A stretch of 8,465 nt of DNA from Cyanothece sp. UBA12306 (GCA_003448685.1 DLXW01000105.1:1-8465); one strand, 5' to 3'; counted from the first letter of the stretch, positions 1 to 5,517 are shown. Made by a program: numbers and translations. Notes: generated by a model not told the origin, from the sequence alone.

Positions 1-110
1 TTAGACCCAATAATTTCGAGAATTAAACAATAGTCCAATTAACCATAATCTTGATCCACAGAAACAACACATTTAGTTAAATCAAGTTTAATTAAGTTTT
101 GTAAATTTTT

Positions 111-139
111 CTGACACTATTGTCATAAGCCTTTATGAT
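111..139 (+). promoter_or_regulatory. Sigma70-type promoter for the 146-aa hypothetical gene
   Basis: CTGACA (111-116) is followed after exactly 17 bases by TATGAT (134-139), each one mismatch from the -35 and -10 consensus. Transcription would start near 146, giving a leader of about 57 bases before the ATG at 204. A 6-bp inverted repeat, TCATAA-N4-TTATGA (123-138), overlaps the -10 element and could be an operator. The remaining bases 1-110 are AT-rich and show no gene: only a 23-codon open stretch on the minus strand, too short to support. Confidence 0.55.
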
Positions 140-203
140 CTGAAGACAAGTTTTGAAGCAGAACCTAAACACAGATAACTTTCTAGATCTCAAAATACTT
201 TAG

Positions 204-644
204 ATGATGACAGAACCATTTATCCTTTCTCCCCGCTATCGCCTAGATGATAAATTACCTTGGTTAGAAGGAGTTGATCCTTCTCGTCGCTATTGGATTA
301 GTGTCAATGGCAATGAAAAATTCAAGGTAGTTATTCCAGGATTATGTGTATCATCGATTCAAGAATTAAAGGAAGCGATCCTAAAATTTCGTTCCCTTAA
401 ACCCCAAGAAAAAATGACCATTAAGCGGGTTGTAGGTCGCTGTTCAGTCTATTGTATTAGTGAGAATTGCTATGCTATTCAGGGGAGAGTCGATGGCGCG
501 TTAACTTGGCATTTATTCGATAAAGAGACTGTCGAAAGCTTATTAATGACTAGCCATCCCGATTGGATTCCTTCGGCACAAGATTTAGAATTAGGACGAA
601 AAGCCTTAGAGGTTGCCTTCAAACAACCTGCTTATGCCGTTTAA
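204..644 (+). CDS. Conserved-looking hypothetical protein, 146 aa
   Basis: I do not recognise a family. The protein is soluble, with no signal peptide or membrane segment. It begins with two consecutive ATGs (204 and 207); neither has a clear Shine-Dalgarno, so either could be the start. The N-terminal part has a proline- and tryptophan-containing stretch (PW at 19-20, RYW at 29-31). The middle has four cysteines (C48, C80, C84, C89), the last three as C-x3-C-x4-C, which might bind a metal or simply lie near one another. The C-terminal third is predominantly helical. A good promoter lies just upstream, which supports a real gene. It converges on the CTDH gene with a 4-base overlap of stop codons, so it is not in that transcript. 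A role connected with carotenoid proteins would be a guess from position only. Confidence 0.75.
   Translation: MMTEPFILSPRYRLDDKLPWLEGVDPSRRYWISVNGNEKFKVVIPGLCVSSIQELKEAILKFRSLKPQEKMTIKRVVGRCSVYCISENCYAIQGRVDGALTWHLFDKETVESLLMTSHPDWIPSAQDLELGRKALEVAFKQPAYAV
641..644. other. Overlapping convergent stop codons (shared TTAA)
   Basis: The plus-strand hypothetical gene ends in TAA at 642-644 and the minus-strand CTDH gene ends in TAA at 643-641, using the same four-base palindrome TTAA. There is no intergenic room for a terminator, so transcripts of both genes must run antisense into each other. Confidence 0.95.
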
Positions 645-1039
645 CGCCTTAATTTAGCTAATTCTGCTAAGGAAGCTAATAAGTTAACCTCGACTAACTC
701 AATCTCTTTCGTTTGTTTAATGATAAACGTCCAAGCCACGTTAACGCTAAATAACGGAGTTTGAACCTTCCCAGTAATGTTAATTCGAGTTCTTTGGTTT
801 TCCCAAGTTTCTCTAGTTCCTTTAAGGGGCTCAAGCTTCATACCTTGTGCCTCTGCTTGCAGATAAGTAGCGATCGCTTCTGGTCCAACTACCGGAGAAT
901 CAAAAGGTGGATTTAAAACACCATCAACAGCGAACAAATTGGCTGTTGTCATGAATTTACCTGAATTTAAGCTCTCAAAATAAGCTTCAATAACAGATTC
1001 AGTAATCCCTGAGATGGGTTTAGTTTGGATAAGAGTCAT
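641..1039 (-). CDS. CTDH: homologue of the OCP C-terminal domain (NTF2 fold carotenoid-binding protein)
   Basis: At 132 residues this matches the C-terminal domain of the Orange Carotenoid Protein, an NTF2-like alpha+beta barrel, without the N-terminal half. Seen by alignment from memory to OCP: PPF (44-46), GKVQT (90-94), NVAW (100-103) and NLLAS (119-123). Tyr20 and Trp103 sit where OCP Tyr201 and Trp288 hydrogen-bond the carotenoid keto group, so ketocarotenoid binding is expected. Family knowledge: CTDHs are soluble dimers that bind a ketocarotenoid between subunits, can take it from membranes, and can hand it to HCPs. The protein has no cysteine, so it cannot form the intermolecular disulfide described for the Nostoc PCC 7120 CTDH. 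It lies 182 bp downstream of HCP on the same strand, with a terminator-like hairpin between. ATG at 1039 is the first start; no strong Shine-Dalgarno is visible. Confidence 0.93.
   Translation of the reverse strand: MTLIQTKPISGITESVIEAYFESLNSGKFMTTANLFAVDGVLNPPFDSPVVGPEAIATYLQAEAQGMKLEPLKGTRETWENQRTRINITGKVQTPLFSVNVAWTFIIKQTKEIELVEVNLLASLAELAKLRR
870..877. repeat. HIP1 octamer GCGATCGC (six copies in the window)
   Basis: The palindrome GCGATCGC occurs at 870-877, 2746-2753, 2984-2991, 6767-6774, 7459-7466 and 8062-8069. HIP1 is greatly over-represented in many cyanobacterial chromosomes. Five copies are inside genes (CTDH, aroH, three in the CHAT gene) and one is between radC and aroH. They support a cyanobacterial origin and indicate nothing about local regulation. 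Confidence 0.9.
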
Positions 1040-1072
1040 AGTCTACGGTGAAAATATAAGGTTTCAAGACAA

Positions 1073-1094
1073 AAGAGCAGGTTTTCCTGCTCTT
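1073..1094 (-). terminator. Terminator-like hairpin between HCP and CTDH
   Basis: Perfect 9-bp inverted repeat: AAGAGCAGG (1073-1081), loop of four bases (1082-1085), CCTGCTCTT (1086-1094). Read on the minus strand, the stem is followed by a T-rich stretch (TTTTGTCTTG including the end of the stem), as in a rho-independent terminator. The plus strand has no T tract after the stem, so the orientation fits the HCP transcript. It leaves only 33 bases before the CTDH ATG, too little for a promoter. CTDH is therefore expressed either by read-through or from a promoter upstream of the hairpin that I could not identify between 1095 and 1221. Confidence 0.6.
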
Positions 1095-1221
1095 GACTGT
1101 TAGGAGAATTGCAAAGCGAAGAGATATTTCTAGGCAAAAGTCAAAAGGCATAACCTTGTTACAATAGGGTTGATTATTGCTATTAGTGCCTAAATCCTGA
1201 TGCTTAGTGCTTGAGAGAGAG

Positions 1222-1719
1222 CTATGCTAGGGGATCAACTCCCATATCAACAACAGCATTACGTAAGGTAGTAATTTGCTGATTGAAGCTCAGGTTTTGT
1301 AGTCCCGCGAAGACTAAATTAGCTTCACGACTCAACTGATAATTGGGAGGAACAGGAATAACTAATCCTGCTCTCATTAATTCTGCTAGTTGATACCAGA
1401 AGGCAAGTTTAGTGTTTTTGGTGAGGCTTCCGTAAGCACGGGTGATGGGAGTGCTAACTTTCTTTACTAAGTCCCGCATCACTTCTAGTTGATCATTTGG
1501 GGACATCTGTTTGATCTGGTTGAGGATACCTTCTGCAAATTGTAGTCTAGCGGCACCAGGTGCTGCAGGGGTAATAGAGCGACCAACTTCTGTATAGATA
1601 ACCCAAAGTAAGCCTAGCTTATCATCAGTGCTTAAGCTTTGGAATTGTGCTGTGACGGAGGAAATGTCAACAGTTTGGGTGTTAATAGCGATTGTCTGAT
1701 TGGCTGCTGTATAAACCAT
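1222..1719 (-). CDS. Helical carotenoid protein (HCP; OCP N-terminal-domain homologue)
   Basis: This 165-residue all-helical protein corresponds to the N-terminal domain of the Orange Carotenoid Protein and stops where OCP's interdomain linker would begin. Residues lining the carotenoid in OCP are kept: Trp39, Tyr42, Trp108 and Tyr109 (OCP Trp41, Tyr44, Trp110, Tyr111). Arg153 matches OCP Arg155, which is needed for phycobilisome binding, and the signature LRNAVVDMG is present (152-160). Family knowledge: HCPs bind ketocarotenoid; some quench singlet oxygen, and the HCP4 type also quenches phycobilisome fluorescence. The gene directly precedes CTDH, the order I recall for HCP4-CTDH in Nostoc PCC 7120, so an HCP4-like quencher is my inference. 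The ATG at 1719 has no clear Shine-Dalgarno. A candidate promoter lies at 1802-1830. Confidence 0.95.
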   Translation of the reverse strand: MVYTAANQTIAINTQTVDISSVTAQFQSLSTDDKLGLLWVIYTEVGRSITPAAPGAARLQFAEGILNQIKQMSPNDQLEVMRDLVKKVSTPITRAYGSLTKNTKLAFWYQLAELMRAGLVIPVPPNYQLSREANLVFAGLQNLSFNQQITTLRNAVVDMGVDPLA

Positions 1720-1801
1720 AATTTTATTTAGGAGTCTTTCTAAATATTGACTAATTTGTCAGTGAGAAGCTTTTGGTTATTACTTCGTCTCCTTGTCTTC
1801 T

Positions 1802-1830
1802 ATTATGTAACAAAAAATTACAAAATGCAA
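1802..1830 (-). promoter_or_regulatory. Candidate promoter of the HCP gene
   Basis: On the minus strand TTGCAT (1830-1825) and CATAAT (1807-1802) are separated by 17 bases. The -10 is a 5/6 match and the -35 a weak 3/6. The start would be near 1795, giving a leader of about 75 bases. The inverted repeat TGTAA-N7-TTACA (1806-1822) covers the spacer and touches the -10 element. Confidence 0.35.
1806..1822. promoter_or_regulatory. Inverted repeat TGTAA-N7-TTACA, possible operator
   Basis: Perfect 5-bp arms around seven A-rich bases, located inside the candidate HCP promoter. The inner half-sites GTA and TAC are 9 bases apart, so it is not the canonical NtcA site GTA-N8-TAC, and the spacing also differs from CRP-type TGTGA-N6-TCACA. 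The AT-rich setting makes a chance occurrence plausible. Confidence 0.3.
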
Positions 1831-1847
1831 ATAAAGATTACAAATGA

Positions 1848-1876
1848 TTGACATAATATTTTTTATATGTATTTAA
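1848..1876 (+). promoter_or_regulatory. Possible radC promoter
   Basis: A perfect -35 hexamer TTGACA lies at 1848-1853. After 16-17 AT-rich bases there is only a poor -10 (TATTTA or ATTTAA around 1870-1876). It would give a leader of about 100 bases before radC. Nearer the gene a perfect 9-bp direct repeat ATGGTTTAT (1943-1951 and 1954-1962) is the only other notable structure. Confidence 0.3.
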
Positions 1877-1982
1877 GAACACTACTCAATACTGCTCGGT
1901 TAACAAAATTGATCAGTCAAGATCACTGACAAGAGACTAAAAATGGTTTATAGATGGTTTATTATCTTAAGAAACTGCATCA

Positions 1983-2714
1983 ATGACCTATAGTCTTAGA
2001 ATTGCTGATATTCCCACCAATGAACGTCCCAGGGAAAGATTAGTCGCTTTAGGAGCAAAAAATTTATCCACAGCAGAACTTTTAGCCATTCTCTTAGGAA
2101 CTGGACAGGGGAAAGGGAAACTGTCAGCAGTAGGACTCGGACATTTTATTTTGCAAGAATTGAGCAAACATCGCCGTGAACCCTTGGATATGTTGCGTGA
2201 TGTGGGTCCTCAAGAATTGATGGCCATTGAAGGTATCGGGCCAGCAAAAGCGGCTTCTATCTTAGCAGCGATCGAATTGGGAAAAAGAGCTTTTCAAGTT
2301 AGACCAATGGAACGAGTAATAATCGAAAATCCAGATATAGCTGCTGCTGCGTTGAGTCATGATTTAATGTGGCAAAATCAAGAAAGGTTTGCTGTTGTTT
2401 TCTTAGATGTCAAAAATCGGCTGATAGGGACAAAAATCATGACTATTGGCACAGCAACACAAACCTTAGTACACCCAGGAGATCTTTTTCGCGAAACCCT
2501 TAGACAAGGAGCAAATCGCTTGATTGTTGCTCATAACCATCCTTCAGGTAATTTAGAGCCTTCTTTGGAAGATCTCGATTTAACTGAAAAATTGCTCCAA
2601 GGTGCTGATTATTTGGATATTCCACTATTAGATCATCTAATTTTAGGAGAAGGGGAATATCAGAGTTTACATCGAACCACGGATTTATGGAACAAGTATC
2701 CTCATTTTGAGTGA
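1983..2714 (+). CDS. radC: RadC-family JAB/MPN-domain protein
   Basis: A full-length RadC (243 aa). The N-terminal part carries the UPF0758 helical region, with a helix-hairpin-helix-like segment [13 protein letters not shown] (84-96). The C-terminal JAB/MPN domain has the metal-binding motif H184-x-H186-P-S-G-N followed by Asp197, so the zinc site looks intact. Family knowledge: RadC proteins were named as DNA repair factors, but the original radC phenotype was later attributed to another gene. The molecular activity of chromosomal RadC is still unclear, and a natural-transformation or recombination role is debated. The ATG at 1983 fits the conserved N-terminus (residues 12-19, the TNERPRER segment); no Shine-Dalgarno is visible. 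It is divergent from HCP and convergent with aroH. Confidence 0.95.
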   Translation: MTYSLRIADIPTNERPRERLVALGAKNLSTAELLAILLGTGQGKGKLSAVGLGHFILQELSKHRREPLDMLRDVGPQELMAIEGIGPAKAASILAAIELGKRAFQVRPMERVIIENPDIAAAALSHDLMWQNQERFAVVFLDVKNRLIGTKIMTIGTATQTLVHPGDLFRETLRQGANRLIVAHNHPSGNLEPSLEDLDLTEKLLQGADYLDIPLLDHLILGEGEYQSLHRTTDLWNKYPHFE

Positions 2715-2732
2715 TAAGAGCTTAATTAATAA

Positions 2733-2752
2733 CGATAGCAGTGCTGCGATCG
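2733..2752. terminator. Weak hairpin between convergent radC and aroH
   Basis: CGAT-A-GCA, loop GTGC, TGC-G-ATCG forms a 7-bp stem with one A/G mismatch in the 52-bp gap between the two convergent genes. No clear T tract follows on either strand, and the right arm is part of a HIP1 octamer, so it may be coincidental. No better terminator was seen here. Confidence 0.2.
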
Positions 2753-2766
2753 CATTAGCTAAAGTT

Positions 2767-3174
2767 TCACAAAGCAGAGGAAGAAACTTGGTGATTCAAT
2801 TGGGTTAAATGCCAATCAGGGCGAAGATTACGAGCATCACGTAAATAAGAATGATGGATTTCTTTTTGCAGTTTAGGAGTATTAATCTGAATTAAGACTC
2901 GAATACACCTGGGTAAGCTGTTCTTCACCTGCATTTGTTGAACATCTAATAGGGGAACATTTTGCCATTTGGTGCGTTGACGAGCGATCGCAGCCGGAAA
3001 AATGGCATCAAGATCGGGTGTAGCGGTAAAGATAGCACTAACAATATCTTCGGGATCGAGTTGATTGTGGGTTTCGATGTTGTCTAGCAATTCGCTAACA
3101 GCCTCTGCTATAGCTTGTTTGCTATTTTCTGATGCTGTCGTTGCCCCTCGAATACCCCTGACTTTCCAATTCAC
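2767..3174 (-). CDS. aroH: Chorismate mutase, AroH class
   Basis: This 135-residue protein belongs to the trimeric AroH fold, which converts chorismate to prephenate, the committed step to phenylalanine and tyrosine in the cytoplasm. Compared from memory with Bacillus subtilis AroH: RGIRGATT (6-13) carries Arg9 (= Arg7), and Arg92 (= Arg90), Tyr110 (= Tyr108) and Arg118 (= Arg116, in LRPD) are present. Two active-site residues differ: Cys75 is Asp77 and Glu78 is Gln80. My recollection is that the LDVQQM segment occurs in other cyanobacterial AroH proteins, so this is likely a lineage feature and not decay. The start is GTG at 3174, fixed by a strong Shine-Dalgarno (GGAGGG) eight bases upstream. 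No other aromatic pathway gene is nearby, so it is probably transcribed alone. Confidence 0.94.
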   Translation of the reverse strand: MNWKVRGIRGATTASENSKQAIAEAVSELLDNIETHNQLDPEDIVSAIFTATPDLDAIFPAAIARQRTKWQNVPLLDVQQMQVKNSLPRCIRVLIQINTPKLQKEIHHSYLRDARNLRPDWHLTQLNHQVSSSAL

Positions 3175-3182
3175 GTTTCAAT

Positions 3183-3188
3183 CCCTCC
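3183..3188 (-). promoter_or_regulatory. Shine-Dalgarno of aroH deciding the GTG start
   Basis: GGAGGG on the minus strand (3188-3183) ends eight bases before the GTG at 3174. It is the only strong Shine-Dalgarno I see in the window, and it justifies the non-ATG start. Confidence 0.8.
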
Positions 3189-3227
3189 GATGATTAATTT
3201 TTAATTTTAGGATTTAGGGTTGATATA

Positions 3228-3257
3228 ACTATAATAGTTCATCTCAAAATAAGTAAA
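3228..3257 (-). promoter_or_regulatory. Candidate aroH promoter
   Basis: On the minus strand TTTACT (3257-3252) and TATAGT (3233-3228) are 18 bases apart; the -10 is a 5/6 match and the -35 a 4/6. The leader would be about 45-50 bases. The -35 overlaps the AT-rich inverted repeat at 3246-3280. Confidence 0.4.
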
Positions 3258-3280
3258 TAGTTTTTTTAGTTACTTATTTT
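3246..3280. terminator. AT-rich 11-bp inverted repeat downstream of the gene remnant
   Basis: AAAATAAGTAA (3246-3256) and TTACTTATTTT (3270-3280) are perfect reverse complements around a 13-base loop that contains seven Ts. The repeat begins 20 bases after the stop of the minus-strand remnant at 3300, the usual place for a terminator, but the stem is almost all A-T and therefore weak. Confidence 0.35.
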
Positions 3281-3299
3281 TTCCTTAATAAATCATATA

Positions 3300-3776
3300 T
3301 TACAATTGTTGAGCTTTTAAATAATCTAAAAATTCTTCAATTTCATCATTACTTAATTGTTGACGTGATTGCTTATTATAGTTTTGTTGTAAATAATTTC
3401 GTCCTTGTTTAATTGTCCAACCAATACGCTTCATTTCAACTAAAATTAAATCCGAATTGGATAACTCTATCACTCCTGCAATTAATTTCCAACAGGGATC
3501 ATCTCCTGCCCAATTTTGACGACGATGAGGCATACTCAGACTAACAGTAACTAGACAAGGATTGCTAGGACAATAACCACTATCTAATTTCTTGACAAAT
3601 TCTGGATCAGTAATACTGGCATTAGTTAATTTTTGGCCATTTTTGGTGATTAAGGAACCTTTCCACCTTGTTCCCGTACTTCTGATCTCCCCATCAATAA
3701 TAACTTCAATTGCATAAACTAACTGAAGAGTATGTCGTTTTTCAAAGGGAATATCTTGTAAATAAGGAACACGAAA
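3300..3776 (-). pseudogene. 5'-truncated gene remnant (158 readable codons, no start)
   Basis: Reading is open from just after an in-frame TAG (3779-3777) to the TAA at 3302-3300. The first 81 codons have no ATG, GTG or TTG; the first ATG is at 3533, which would leave only a 77-residue C-terminal piece. The upstream part reads like real protein: an initial FRVPYLQDIPFEKRH, then TRWKGS and later DDPCWK. Above the TAG there is another in-frame stop (TAA, 3791-3789), and 60 bp on the next gene ends. The beginning of the gene therefore seems to be missing. The C-terminus is a compact helical segment with the pattern W-T-x3-G-R-x-Y-L, S-R-x2-L and F-L-x-Y-L, which resembles tails I associate with other cyanobacterial proteins but cannot name. 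A short functional protein from ATG 3533 remains possible. Confidence 0.55.
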
Positions 3777-3839
3777 CTATAATATTATTTAGGCTATTCT
3801 ACCATATTTTATGGCTCTTATGCCAATGTAACCCAGAAT

Positions 3840-4328
3840 TTAGCAACCTTGAGCTAGTTTAAATAAAGTTTCCCCACTCACGCGACAAATACGCCAATCA
3901 GGTAACACATCTGCCCCGATTTTTTGGTAAAATTGAATAGCTGGACTATTCCAATCCAAAACACTCCATTCAAATCTTCCTAAATCTCTTTTAATAGCTA
4001 ATTGGGCTAAATAAGTTAATAAAGCTTTCCCAATTCCCTGACGACGATAATGGGGTAAGACAAACAGATCTTCGAGATAAATTCCTGGTTTAGTTAAAAA
4101 GGTGGAATAGTTAGGAAAGAACAGAGCAAACCCAACGCATTCATTCCCCCATTGGGCAACAATGGCCTCAGCACAAGGTTGCTTACCAAAAAGATGTTCT
4201 GCTAATGCCTCTTCATTGCCTGTAACTTGATGGGAGAGTTTTTCGTACTCAGCCAAAGCTTTAATTAAAGCAAACAAAGTCGAAACATCCGACGGTTGGG
4301 CCGGACGTATTGTAAAATTTTCTGACAT
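3840..4328 (-). CDS. GNAT acetyltransferase, spermidine/diamine N-acetyltransferase type
   Basis: A 162-residue single-domain GNAT enzyme that should transfer acetyl from acetyl-CoA to an amine. The acetyl-CoA loop is R95-x-x-G98-x-G100 following the strand YLEDLFV (84-90). Compared from memory with human SSAT, Glu86 and Tyr134 match its Glu92 and Tyr140, and the surroundings (AEYEK at 26-30, DWNSPAIQFY at 125-134) also match, so a polyamine, diamine or thialysine-like substrate is likely. The exact substrate cannot be read from sequence. I start at the ATG at 4328. An in-frame TTG at 4343 would add five residues (M-F-E-K-S) but has no better ribosome site, and homologues usually begin close to the TIRPA segment. 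It follows the sigma-factor gene on the same strand by 61 bp, so co-transcription is plausible. Confidence 0.9.
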   Translation of the reverse strand: MSENFTIRPAQPSDVSTLFALIKALAEYEKLSHQVTGNEEALAEHLFGKQPCAEAIVAQWGNECVGFALFFPNYSTFLTKPGIYLEDLFVLPHYRRQGIGKALLTYLAQLAIKRDLGRFEWSVLDWNSPAIQFYQKIGADVLPDWRICRVSGETLFKLAQGC

Positions 4329-4364
4329 TGATTTTTCAAACAAACAACAAGGAATAATTAACAG

Positions 4365-4392
4365 TTCACTATCAACTATTCACTATCAACTA
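4365..4392. repeat. Perfect 14-bp tandem duplication covering the sigma-factor stop codon
   Basis: TTCACTATCAACTA occurs at 4365-4378 and immediately again at 4379-4392. On the minus strand the unit reads TAGTTGATAGTGAA, and the TAG that begins the first-read copy (4392-4390) is the stop codon of the sigma-factor gene. The repeat lies in the gap before the acetyltransferase gene. Similar GTTGATAGTGA-rich short repeats are common between cyanobacterial genes. Confidence 0.9.
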
Positions 4393-5517
4393 ACTTAACC
4401 ACTCTTTGAGACGACGGGCGACTTGAGGGCGACGTAATTTACGCATCGCTTTACTTTGAATTTGACGTACCCTTTCACGGGATAAATTAAACATTCCTCC
4501 CACTTCTTCTAGGGTATGGGGTTGGCTAGTAGATAATCCATAGCGTAAGGAAATTACATCTTTTTCTCTTTCTGTCAGAACATCACTTAACACGGCTGAG
4601 ATTTCATGGCGTAACATTCCCTCATTCATTTGTTCTTCGGGAAGTTGTAAATCTTGATCTTCGAGTAAGTCTACTAATTCTGTATCTTCTCCCTTACCCA
4701 CTCGATGGTTTAAGGATAAAGATTGTCGGCGTAATTGCAAGAGGTGTCGCAGTTGAGTAGGAGTCATTTCTAACTCAGCAGCTAATTCTTTTTCGTTGGG
4801 ATTACGTTGTAATTGCTGCTTTAAGATGCGTTGAGCTTTTTTGAGTTTATTAAGCTTTTCAACAATATGAATCGGTAGGCGAATAGTACGGGCATCATTG
4901 GCGATAGTGCGGGTAATTGCTTGGCGAATCCACCAATAAGCATAGGTAGAAAATTTATATCCTTTGTTGGGGTCAAATTTTTCAGCAGCCCGATTTAAGC
5001 CAATTGCTCCTTCTTGAATCAGATCTAGAAAAGGTACACCTCGGTTAAGATAACGTTTAGCAATGGAGACAACTAATCTGAGATTGGAGCGAATCATTTT
5101 TCTTTTCGCCGTACGTCCCCGATAGAGTCGGTTTTCAAACTGACGTTGATTTTCAAAACCCATAGCTGCAGCCCATTGTGCTTTAGTGGGTATACATTGG
5201 AGTTCTTCTCGAAGTTGTTGACGTTTTTCTTCAGCTTCTATGGAAAATTGAACATTATAGGCTAGTTCAATTTCTTCTTGGGCATCAAGAAGGGGATAAC
5301 GAGACATTTCTTTGAAAAATGCCCCCACTGTATCATCAGAGACCGTTTTTTTGTATCCAGAAGCATATTGATTCCCTAAATCTTGAGTAAGTTGCGAAAA
5401 TTCTACGGCAACTGCTTCAAGATCAGTATCACTATGATCAAGATCGTTGGTGTCAAAAGCTTCCAGATTCAATTCGGAAGTTACTGAAGAGTTTGGCATC
5501 ATGTTAGCTGTGTTCAT
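4390..5517 (-). CDS. Group 2 sigma70-family RNA polymerase sigma factor
   Basis: A 375-residue primary-like sigma factor without the long region 1.1 of the housekeeping SigA. Region 1.2 is at 61-92 (TVGAFFKEMSRYPLL), region 2 at about 138-215 with LDLIQEG (164-170), the melting/-10 segment YKFSTYAYWWIRQ (187-199) and TIRLP (211-215). Region 3 follows at 216-300. Region 4 is at about 308-370, with the -35 recognition helix-turn-helix LSRERVRQIQSKAMRKLR (345-362). This is the cyanobacterial SigB-SigE type, which handles stress, carbon/nitrogen or circadian programmes; I cannot say which member. The acidic N-terminal 50 residues are variable. I choose ATG 5517 because the in-frame TTG at 5544 adds an unusual hydrophobic MQLIWTYLL. 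Neither has a Shine-Dalgarno. The stop lies in a tandem repeat. Confidence 0.93.
   Translation of the reverse strand: MNTANMMPNSSVTSELNLEAFDTNDLDHSDTDLEAVAVEFSQLTQDLGNQYASGYKKTVSDDTVGAFFKEMSRYPLLDAQEEIELAYNVQFSIEAEEKRQQLREELQCIPTKAQWAAAMGFENQRQFENRLYRGRTAKRKMIRSNLRLVVSIAKRYLNRGVPFLDLIQEGAIGLNRAAEKFDPNKGYKFSTYAYWWIRQAITRTIANDARTIRLPIHIVEKLNKLKKAQRILKQQLQRNPNEKELAAELEMTPTQLRHLLQLRRQSLSLNHRVGKGEDTELVDLLEDQDLQLPEEQMNEGMLRHEISAVLSDVLTEREKDVISLRYGLSTSQPHTLEEVGGMFNLSRERVRQIQSKAMRKLRRPQVARRLKEWLS

Noticed and set aside
1..110. End of an upstream gene on the minus strand (stop at 1-3)
   Set aside because: The open stretch before that stop is only 23 codons after an in-frame TAA, so it does not look like the tail of a real gene.
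1806..1822. NtcA binding site
   Set aside because: The half-sites GTA and TAC are separated by nine bases; NtcA needs eight. I list it only as an unassigned inverted repeat.
4329..4343. TTG start adding five residues to the acetyltransferase
   Set aside because: The ATG at 4328 is close by, fits the expected N-terminus, and the TTG has no ribosome site.
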